NCBI GenBank assembly: GCA_949128015.1
Contig: CASBRC010000249.1
Coordinates: forward strand, 1 to 5,688
Length of the DNA stretch: 5,688 nucleotides
Source of the DNA: Synechococcales cyanobacterium PMM_0003
GTDB lineage: Bacteria > Cyanobacteriota > Cyanobacteriia > Pseudanabaenales > Pseudanabaenaceae
Direction of reading: 5' to 3'
The notes under the pieces are model-generated. The model was not told the DNA's origin, did not search any database, and worked only from the letters and a program-made list of their open reading frames with translations. The translations under genes and the position numbers were made by a program. Positions within the stretch are counted from its first letter, which is position 1, and every line of letters starts with the position of its first letter. Below, in pieces: positions 1-4,036 of the stretch.

Positions 1-243
1 AGCACCGACACCCAGAAGAAAGCGCTCATTGAAGTTATCGCCTACTCGCAGCGTTACTCCTGCACTGTGTTCGAGGCGTTAGGAGAGTGCGAAGTCTTAG
101 ATTTGTTCCCAACATCTGAGCATTTAAATGTTTGGATGTCTGAGACTGAAGCGCTGCAAATGATTCACTTGCTCTCCGGTTCCCTGTTAGCCCAAAGTTC
201 AGAGACGCTACCGAATGCCGGCGATGGGAGGGACGACAGATGA
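1..243 (+). CDS. C-terminal part of an unknown protein (5' end outside the window)
   Basis: Frame 1 is open from the first base of the window to a TGA at 241-243, giving 80 residues with no stop. The fragment reads as an ordinary soluble, mostly helical C-terminus (S-T-D-T-Q-K-K at the start, a Leu-rich stretch ending in L-S-G-S-L-L, then a polar Asp/Arg-rich tail). I do not recognise the family and see no membrane segment. Its stop overlaps the start of the next gene as ATGA (240-243), the usual arrangement for translational coupling, which supports both being real and co-transcribed. The true start lies upstream of the window, so total length and function cannot be judged. Confidence 0.6.
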   Translation, partial: STDTQKKALIEVIAYSQRYSCTVFEALGECEVLDLFPTSEHLNVWMSETEALQMIHLLSGSLLAQSSETLPNAGDGRDDR

Positions 244-425
244 GAGCGCTCAGAAGCCATCAATTTCAGTGGAGCGTCACCGTAACGCGCAAGTACAATC
301 CGCCTCGGCAGATTAAAGTGTTCGGGCGATCGTCAGAAGAAGCGCTGCTGGGTGCCGTATCCTCTGCCCGCGAAGTCTGGGGAATCTGGGATGCAAAATC
401 CTTCGGTGTCCCGGTGAGACAATGA
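240..425 (+). CDS. Small 61-residue protein of unknown function, coupled to the upstream gene
   Basis: The ATG at 240 is preceded by a good Shine-Dalgarno sequence, GGAGG at 227-231, with 8 nt of spacing, and overlaps the upstream stop as ATGA. The product is basic and soluble. It reads as two short beta strands (W-S-V-T-V-T near residues 11-16 and I-K-V-F-G near 25-29) joined by a turn, then a helix beginning S-S-E-E-A (31-35), then a Trp-containing tail (V-W-G-I-W). This strand-turn-strand-helix layout recurs in two other small genes of the window. There is no signal peptide or membrane segment. Family not recognised; an accessory or regulatory role on the element is only a guess. Confidence 0.6.
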   Translation: MRALRSHQFQWSVTVTRKYNPPRQIKVFGRSSEEALLGAVSSAREVWGIWDAKSFGVPVRQ

Positions 426-433
426 TTTTTTTG

Positions 434-488
434 TGATTCTCGGTTAGCTACTTCGGGCAACTTCCGCAAATAGCTAACCAAAGAATCA
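434..488. repeat. Large imperfect inverted repeat in the only intergenic gap
   Basis: TGATTCT at 434-440 and GGTTAGCTA at 442-450 are complementary to TAGCTAACC at 471-479 and AGAATCA at 482-488. This gives a 16-bp stem, with a small 1x2 internal bulge and a 20-nt loop rich in CTTCGGGC and CTTCCGC. It begins 9 nt after the stop of the 240-425 gene. It is not a standard intrinsic terminator: the T-run (426-432) precedes the hairpin on the + strand and no T-run follows it. The right arm contains the first copy of an 11-bp direct repeat. Possible roles are a rolling-circle or single-strand origin, an operator, or a recombination or transfer site. Confidence 0.7.
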
Positions 489-536
489 GACTTTCGGGCT
501 AAGTAGCTAACAAATAGCCAACAAATAGCCAACCAG
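471..536 (+). repeat. Iteron-like 11-bp direct repeats (TAGCYAACMAA)
   Basis: Four copies are visible: 471-481 (TAGCTAACCAA), then three in perfect tandem at 504-514 (TAGCTAACAAA), 515-525 (TAGCCAACAAA) and 526-536 (TAGCCAACCAG). The first copy starts exactly 33 bp, or three repeat lengths, before the second, so all four fall on one helical face. An inverted partial copy (GGTTAGCTA) sits at 442-450. TTCGGGC is also directly repeated at 452-458 and 493-499. The last repeat ends 3 nt before the ATG at 540. Repeats of this length and spacing are typical of initiator-protein binding sites in plasmid origins and of operators; which one applies here is inference. Confidence 0.7.
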
Positions 537-539
537 ATA

Positions 540-887
540 ATGCCAACACCGAAAAAACCTGTAGATGTAGCAGTTTTCAACAGTTCGCAAGGCAAGTGGC
601 AGCATCCCAGTTACTTTCGAGCAGAGGTCAGGATAATTCTGGGCAATCCGGGTAAACCGATGCCTGAAGCTACTTTTAAGACCAGACTCGCGCTCTTAGA
701 AACAGAATGCCCGGAGTTTCAAAGAGCACCTTACCGTCGCACATTCTCTCCATTTCATTTGAATTGTTTGTTAACCCTAGAAACCTGGATACACCAAGCC
801 AACCACTGCATTGCAACTGTTCGAGAACGATTAGCACAAGAAGGATTACCGACCCATGAATATGACGAACACCGAACTAACAATTGA
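540..887 (+). CDS. 115-residue unknown protein; candidate binder of the adjacent repeats
   Basis: It starts at the ATG immediately after the 11-bp repeats; an in-frame stop at 504-506 prevents any start further upstream. No Shine-Dalgarno sequence precedes it, so translation may be leaderless or weak; an internal ATG at 660 is a poorer alternative. The protein is basic, soluble and rich in aromatic residues. Residues 15-40 carry K-W (19-20) and R31-x-x-L34-G35-x-P37-x-x-P40, a pattern repeated at the same positions in the next gene. The middle (about 43-90) looks helical and could hold a helix-turn-helix, but no family is recognised. Its 3' end overlaps the next gene by 32 nt in another frame. 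Position beside the repeats suggests autoregulation or origin binding; this is inference. Confidence 0.6.
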   Translation: MPTPKKPVDVAVFNSSQGKWQHPSYFRAEVRIILGNPGKPMPEATFKTRLALLETECPEFQRAPYRRTFSPFHLNCLLTLETWIHQANHCIATVRERLAQEGLPTHEYDEHRTNN

Positions 888-1470
888 CCGCCGCGACAGC
901 AAAACCAAATGGGGACTCAACAAAGTTTCTGACGTGACCAACGCTCGGAAAGCTTTAGGACATCCAGATTGGCCAAACTCTAAGTTCAACGAAGAAGATA
1001 GCGCCGAACTCGACCTCTACTTCGAGCTGGTACTCAATCAACGAATTGCACCAATCTCGGCACTCGAACAAATAGCAGGTACTCGCAACGGACGCGGGGA
1101 ATATTGCAACGATATTGACTCAGAAGCGATCGCCGACGGGGAAAACCGCGATGCTAACGAAGAAAAAAGTGGAGCAATCCAAGCGATTGAGGGAATGACC
1201 CACGAAGCATCCTTGGGCATGGCTGATGTTGCGGTTGCGGTGAGCGACCAAATGCTAGATGCTTTTAAGATTTCTCTCAGCGCGAACTTGACCAATGGAT
1301 TGACCGAAATGGCATCCCAGATCCGAGGTAACTTTGGTGCCCTCACCGAAGCCGTGAAAGCAGCCCCTTTGGACTTACGGGATGCGAACCTACCAGTCCC
1401 AAAGCCTGTGTTACCAATCAAACCAGCACCGCAACAGCAGCAGCGGAGGATATTACCAGGACTCTGGTAA
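856..1470 (+). CDS. 204-residue unknown protein with possible frameshift-extended form
   Basis: The ATG at 856 has AAGGA at 841-845 with 10 nt of spacing; an in-frame ATG at 862 is a possible alternative. The N-terminal domain (about 1-75) contains K18-W19 and R31-x-x-L34-G35-x-P37-x-x-P40, matching the preceding protein, followed by an acidic helix (N-E-E-D-S-A-E-L-D). Residues 80-110 are acidic and probably flexible. Residues 110-175 are helical and Ala-rich. The end is a Pro/Gln-rich linker (P-V-P-K-P-V-L-P then Q-Q-Q-Q), an odd place for a protein to stop. Two in-phase slippery heptamers (CCCTTTG 1365-1371 and CCCAAAG 1398-1404) lie where the -1 frame is open. A perfect HIP1 site is at 1126. 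Family not recognised; a DNA-binding or scaffold role is possible. Confidence 0.7.
   Translation: MNMTNTELTIDRRDSKTKWGLNKVSDVTNARKALGHPDWPNSKFNEEDSAELDLYFELVLNQRIAPISALEQIAGTRNGRGEYCNDIDSEAIADGENRDANEEKSGAIQAIEGMTHEASLGMADVAVAVSDQMLDAFKISLSANLTNGLTEMASQIRGNFGALTEAVKAAPLDLRDANLPVPKPVLPIKPAPQQQQRRILPGLW
1126..1133. repeat. HIP1 palindrome GCGATCGC
   Basis: A perfect HIP1 octamer, the highly iterated palindrome abundant in many cyanobacterial genomes, lies in the 856-1470 gene. A second is at 3998-4005, and seven-base variants (GCGATCG) occur at about 2192, 3140, 3507, 3781, 4101 and 4221. They support a cyanobacterial origin or long residence there. Confidence 0.8.
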
Positions 1471-1652
1471 AGGCGCACCAGGAGCTAGGGGAAGCCCTAG
1501 CTTTCAAACAGCGGCAGCGTGAAGAAGTATTGTTTCAGGTAATCTTTTTTCTGAGCCTGAGATGCGGGGGCAAATCTAAACCAACTGAGATTGTGTTGCC
1601 CCCCAATCAAATCCATGTTGAAGAAACAATCGCACTTATGAGGCTTTTATGA
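1401..1652 (+). CDS. Candidate -1 frame extension of the 856 gene (265-residue fusion)
   Basis: The frame one base behind the 856-1470 gene is open from 1332 to a TGA at 1650-1652, with no ATG, GTG or TTG until 1530, so it has no good start of its own. Slippage at CCCAAAG (1398-1404), which is in the correct X-XXY-YYZ phase, would join residue K183 to 82 new residues. The new part begins Ala/Thr-rich and then forms a charged amphipathic helix (T-L-V-K-A-H-Q-E-L-G-E-A-L then K-Q-R-Q-R-E-E), unlike random sequence. Its stop overlaps the next start as ATGA. Alternatives are a true frameshift mutation or assembly error, an unusual start codon near the GGAGG at 1445-1449, or a chance open frame. 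Coordinates cover only the shifted part. Confidence 0.4.
   Translation, partial: KACVTNQTSTATAAAEDITRTLVKAHQELGEALAFKQRQREEVLFQVIFFLSLRCGGKSKPTEIVLPPNQIHVEETIALMRLL
1453..1502 (+). other. Two tandem hairpins spanning and following the stop at 1468-1470
   Basis: TTACCAG (1453-1459) pairs perfectly with CTGGTAA (1464-1470) around a GACT loop and includes the stop codon. AGCTAGGG (1483-1490) pairs perfectly with CCCTAGCT (1495-1502) around a GAAG loop. The second is followed only by TTTC, so it is at best a weak intrinsic terminator. Together they could attenuate transcription between the 856 gene and the downstream small genes, protect a processed 3' end, or affect frameshifting, though they lie 48 and 78 nt beyond the slippery site, farther than known stimulators usually sit. 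Confidence 0.5.
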
Positions 1653-1771
1653 TTGAATCTTACGGTTTTGTTGAAATGTTTTTGCTAGTTCCTATGAAAC
1701 TGTGGGAATCAGTCAAAGCTAGGGTTTTTGGAGTCAGTGTTGTTGCAGTTTTGATGGGAGGGTGCGCGTGA
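1649..1771 (+). CDS. 40-residue hydrophobic peptide gene
   Basis: The ATG at 1649 follows GAGG (1640-1643) by 5 nt and overlaps the TGA of the -1 frame (1650-1652) as ATGA. Its own TGA (1769-1771) overlaps the next start as GTGA. The product has a hydrophobic segment near residues 7-15 (F-V-E-M-F-L-L-V-P), a basic middle (K-L-W-E-S-V-K-A-R, 17-25) and a hydrophobic end (V-F-G-V-S-V-V-A-V-L-M-G-G-C-A, 26-40), so it is probably membrane associated. The double overlap plus ribosome site is the main support; the length alone would not justify a call. Family not recognised. Confidence 0.5.
   Translation: MIESYGFVEMFLLVPMKLWESVKARVFGVSVVAVLMGGCA
1757..1761 (+). promoter_or_regulatory. Shine-Dalgarno GGAGG that decides the start at GTG 1768
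   Basis: GGAGG here abuts GTG 1762 (no spacing) but lies 6 nt before GTG 1768. The second GTG is therefore the better start, two residues shorter, and gives a GTGA overlap with the stop at 1769-1771. Confidence 0.6.
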
Positions 1772-1956
1772 GAGGACAAGAACTTTTGGTTGCTGTTCAT
1801 TATACAGAAACTGGCATCAAGGAAGAACAGTTATTGACTTTCTTGATTCCAGAAAGTGAAGAAAACTTTGATTTGATAATGGCTTATTGCGTCGAATTTG
1901 GTCGGCAAGTCATTCTTTCCAGAACAGATAACACAGTTATCTTGAGAGGAAATTGA
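1768..1956 (+). CDS. 62-residue acidic soluble protein of unknown function
   Basis: The start is taken at GTG 1768 because the GGAGG at 1757-1761 fits it and not the earlier GTG at 1762. The product begins M-R-G-Q-E-L-L-V-A-V-H-Y, a likely beta strand, followed by a turn, a second strand (Q-L-L-T-F-L-I-P), an acidic helix (E-S-E-E-N-F-D-L-I-M) and a final strand pair ending V-I-L-R-G-N. It has no membrane segment. It is coupled to the peptide gene upstream and separated by one base from the next gene, so it is clearly part of the operon. I do not recognise the family. The local base composition is markedly A+T rich compared with the genes on either side of the middle block. Confidence 0.6.
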   Translation: MRGQELLVAVHYTETGIKEEQLLTFLIPESEENFDLIMAYCVEFGRQVILSRTDNTVILRGN

Positions 1957-1957
1957 G

Positions 1958-2254
1958 ATGATCAAGAAATTATTAGGTCTCTTGCCATCTGTTTTGATCG
2001 TTTCGATTATCAATGATTCATTTAGTGTTTTGAAAGATCGAGGTGAAATAAAAACCTGGATTGTTCAACTGGGTGACAAATATCCAGTGGAGTTTGGTTT
2101 AAGGTACAAAGTTCGATCGATGCAAGTTTCTGACAATAATTTTGAGTGGGTTGTCTTTGATGGTTGTCAAAAAGTTGCTTCAGGGTTTGCCAGCGATCGA
2201 GATACTGGTTTCCAGTTAGCACGAGAAAAAGTTAATGAACTGGAGGAAATGTAA
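1958..2254 (+). CDS. 98-residue protein with N-terminal membrane segment
   Basis: The ATG at 1958 lies one base after the previous stop, with AGAGGA (1945-1950) 7 nt upstream. Residues 1-20 (M-I-K-K-L-L-G-L-L-P then V-L-I-V-S-I-I) form a positively charged start plus a hydrophobic stretch, either an uncleaved signal anchor or a signal peptide; no clear cleavage site follows. The remainder is soluble: strands around 33-38 and 51-57, W-V-V-F-D-G near 64-69, then V-A-S-G-F-A-S and a charged helix to the end (A-R-E-K-V-N-E-L-E-E-M). The final part resembles the strand-turn-strand-helix layout of the 240 and 2649 products. The stop overlaps the next start by one base. Unknown family; a small envelope-associated partner of the downstream ATPase is possible. 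Confidence 0.65.
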   Translation: MIKKLLGLLPSVLIVSIINDSFSVLKDRGEIKTWIVQLGDKYPVEFGLRYKVRSMQVSDNNFEWVVFDGCQKVASGFASDRDTGFQLAREKVNELEEM

Positions 2255-2640
2255 TGCAAATTAAACTACCTCGAAGTGAATTGATTCGCAAGATTGTTAC
2301 TGCTACAAAAGGTATTTTTGCCAATGAAAAAACGCCTACACCGTCTACTCAAAACTACAATCAAACACCTCTTTGTCCTAAGCGATACACATTGCAAGAT
2401 AAAGCCATGATGGTTGCTGGTGCTACTGTCTGCGCTGCAACACTCTGGTTTGTTTCCGGAGTTTTGCGAGGAATGGTATCAATAGGAACCAAGACTAAAC
2501 CAAAACAGATTGCTCAAAGTGTGGTGGTTATTACTCTACCTGAAGTTCATGGAGGGAATACAGTTCATACAGCAATATCTACTGTGTTTGTCTTGGGAGC
2601 TTTGGCTTACATTTTCCAGAATGATTTACGTAATTTGTGA
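2254..2640 (+). CDS. 128-residue membrane protein with two likely transmembrane helices
   Basis: GGAGG (2242-2246) is 7 nt before the ATG at 2254, which shares its A with the previous TAA stop. Residues 1-48 are basic and Thr/Pro-rich, probably cytoplasmic. Residues 52-72 (starting M-M-V-A-G-A-T and continuing to L-W-F-V-S-G-V-L) form a membrane helix, followed by a basic loop (T-K-T-K-P-K-Q). A second hydrophobic stretch, T-V-F-V-L-G-A-L-A-Y-I-F, lies near residues 109-120. Ends are likely on the same side of the membrane. I do not recognise the family. Its place among small membrane genes upstream of a membrane-anchored DNA motor suggests a structural or accessory subunit of the same machine; that is inference from context. 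Confidence 0.65.
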   Translation: MQIKLPRSELIRKIVTATKGIFANEKTPTPSTQNYNQTPLCPKRYTLQDKAMMVAGATVCAATLWFVSGVLRGMVSIGTKTKPKQIAQSVVVITLPEVHGGNTVHTAISTVFVLGALAYIFQNDLRNL

Positions 2641-2648
2641 GGTATTCA

Positions 2649-2846
2649 ATGTTTGACTGGTTGTTTGGTGTTTCTGATGGATTGACAACCTATACGGTCG
2701 AAGTCTACGAAGATGGCAAACTCACTAAAACTTTGTCGGTCAGAGCTGAACATGGTTTTGATGCTGTAGATAAAGTTTCCGATAGTTTGCCAAGACCGAC
2801 GGGAAAATGTCGGCAGATAAAGTGTTTGAATTGCATTCCTTACTAG
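2649..2846 (+). CDS. 65-residue small protein of unknown function
   Basis: Two starts are possible: GTG 2637, overlapping the previous TGA as GTGA, and ATG 2649, which has GAGG (2639-2642) at 6 nt. The second is preferred because the first has no ribosome site. The protein begins M-F-D-W-L-F-G-V, then Y-T-V-E-V-Y-E-D-G-K-L-T-K-T-L-S-V-R-A-E-H-G, two beta strands around a D-G turn, followed by a helix (F-D-A-V-D-K-V) and a Cys-containing basic tail (G-K-C-R-Q-I-K-C-L-N-C). Three Cys within eight residues could bind metal or form a disulphide, though they lie at the extreme end. Family not recognised. Confidence 0.55.
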   Translation: MFDWLFGVSDGLTTYTVEVYEDGKLTKTLSVRAEHGFDAVDKVSDSLPRPTGKCRQIKCLNCIPY

Positions 2847-2855
2847 GACAAAACA

Positions 2856-3635
2856 ATGACTAACTGTCAAGATTTCGACGCAAATACTTTCGGAAATCAC
2901 TTCATCTCTCATGGCTACGACCATGTGCAAGGGATGATGAACGAAAAATACGGATTAGATTTGGATGCCATTAAGAATATGGATGCCAGTCAACTGGCTA
3001 TCATGCGTGATGCAGCCGATAAATCAGCTTGTCTAGTGAAGAATTTCAATCTGATTGAGGACATGATTCAGGACATCATTGATGGTCAAGTCACCTGGAG
3101 TCAATTACAGGCAAGACTTGTAGAGCGTGGCGCAAAAGGTGCGATCGACATTGACAAATCTACTGGGGATATGATGATTGCCCGCCTTAAATGGCAAGCA
3201 GGAATCACGAAACAAGGTATTAGAGTCGATCAAAAACAGAAAATTAGCGACAACAAAGTTGCGAATTATCGGACACTGAGTAGCCACGAATACACAACTT
3301 CTTTGCTAATTGAAGCTGATAAATTAGCTCAGCAAATGGAGCTAATTTCAGCAGCCCCTAACAAAGCGCTGGCAATGGCGCAATTCAACGAAGGACGGAA
3401 AGCAGGGATGCAGCGAATGATCGACGCTTTGAAATTTGGTAGCGCAGCGTCTATGTTGCCATCTGGTCAGTCCCCCGCATGGCAACCACAGAATCGGGCT
3501 GGATATGCGATCGATGTTCCAAGTCGTTCAATGGGTTCAAGTTCGCAGAAAAGTTTGGGGGCGGGCTTCGGTCAATCTCTGAAAAATGGGTTTGTCAAAA
3601 TCGGTAACTGGCTTAATCCTGAGAGGACAGCGTGA
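2856..3635 (+). CDS. 259-residue helical soluble protein of unknown function
   Basis: AGGA (2845-2848) overlaps the previous TAG stop and sits 7 nt before ATG 2856. Residues 1-70 are polar and partly helical (H-G-Y-D-H-V-Q-G-M-M, then D-A-I-K-N-M-D-A-S-Q-L-A). Residues 70-195 are predicted helical with many charged residues, including A-R-L-V-E-R-G-A-K-G-A, D-K-S-T-G-D-M-M-I-A-R-L-K-W and E-A-D-K-L-A-Q-Q-M-E-L. From about 195 the chain becomes Gly/Ser/Pro-rich and disordered, ending in a short amphipathic segment (N-G-F-V-K-I-G-N-W-L). There is no signal peptide, membrane helix or catalytic motif that I can see. Its size and coupled position before a membrane protein and an ATPase suggest a cytoplasmic adaptor or structural component; this is a guess. 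Confidence 0.7.
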   Translation: MTNCQDFDANTFGNHFISHGYDHVQGMMNEKYGLDLDAIKNMDASQLAIMRDAADKSACLVKNFNLIEDMIQDIIDGQVTWSQLQARLVERGAKGAIDIDKSTGDMMIARLKWQAGITKQGIRVDQKQKISDNKVANYRTLSSHEYTTSLLIEADKLAQQMELISAAPNKALAMAQFNEGRKAGMQRMIDALKFGSAASMLPSGQSPAWQPQNRAGYAIDVPSRSMGSSSQKSLGAGFGQSLKNGFVKIGNWLNPERTA

Positions 3636-4033
3636 TGTTTCCTTTTCCCCCACAACCCACTTTGCCTCCGATTATCGCTGCGCCGGAAGATTCAATCGAA
3701 CTTAAGTCGCGCAAGGGCTTTGCGGACAGATTATTTCAAGCAATCTGTGGCGCAATCGGCGGATTGGCTGCACACTCAGCGCGATCGGCTCCTCAATATT
3801 TCCCGTTGTTCGTGGTAGGTTGCCTCGCTGGCGGATTATTTCAAGCAATCGTGCCATCGCGAGATCAAGATTATTTGGGGCTGCATCGCAGCGGTGCATT
3901 AATTCTGATAATCGGTGCGCTATTTCCTTTCTGGGATTTGCTGATGCTGATTCCACAGCAAATTCTAATCGGCGGTGTGGGTGCGGTGATTGTTTTGGCG
4001 ATCGCACTAATCGCAATTTTGGGGAGGAACTGA
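3635..4033 (+). CDS. 132-residue polytopic membrane protein, likely partner of the ATPase
   Basis: The start is taken at ATG 3635, which shares a base with the previous TGA and has AGGA (3624-3627) at 7 nt; GTG 3632 would add one residue with poorer spacing. A Pro-rich N-terminus (residues 3-17) precedes an amphipathic stretch (31-45), then three hydrophobic segments at about 55-74, 87-106 and 110-129, ending G-R-N. The motif L-F-Q-A-I occurs at 33-37 and 68-72, encoded by an exact 17-nt repeat. Family not recognised. The next gene, a membrane-anchored ATPase, begins 3 nt after this stop, so the two probably act together at the cytoplasmic membrane. A perfect HIP1 site lies at 3998-4005. Confidence 0.7.
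   Translation: MFPFPPQPTLPPIIAAPEDSIELKSRKGFADRLFQAICGAIGGLAAHSARSAPQYFPLFVVGCLAGGLFQAIVPSRDQDYLGLHRSGALILIIGALFPFWDLLMLIPQQILIGGVGAVIVLAIALIAILGRN
3729..3850 (+). repeat. 17-nt direct repeat inside the membrane-protein gene
   Basis: GATTATTTCAAGCAATC occurs at 3729-3745 and 3834-3850, 105 bp apart, so both copies are in the same reading frame and encode L-F-Q-A-I. It suggests a small internal duplication or a recent template copy. Confidence 0.6.
3998..4005. repeat. HIP1 palindrome GCGATCGC
   Basis: This is the second perfect HIP1 octamer of the window, near the 3' end of the membrane-protein gene, coding for part of the last hydrophobic helix (L-A-I-A). Confidence 0.8.
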
Positions 4034-4036
4034 GTT

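Noticed and set aside
426..488. Hairpin considered as an intrinsic terminator
   Set aside because: The T-run is on the wrong side for the + strand, and on the minus strand the sequence after the stem is A-rich.
266..595. 109-codon minus-strand frame across the repeat region, with a hydrophobic stretch
   Set aside because: It lies opposite two supported + strand genes and reads through the hairpin and iterons; the hydrophobic residues come from translated repeats.
1435..1448. CAG repeat (Gln tract) as the cause of the frame change by slippage
   Set aside because: The unit is three bases long, so copy-number change would not shift the frame.
1038..1478. 146-codon minus-strand frame
   Set aside because: It mirrors the 856-1470 gene, and its Cys run is the reverse of the CAG/Gln tract; composition is not protein-like.
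1649..1771. Lipoprotein lipobox (L-M-G-G-C) at the end of the 40-residue peptide
   Set aside because: The peptide stops one residue after the Cys, leaving no mature protein, and the Met/Gly residues fit the consensus poorly.
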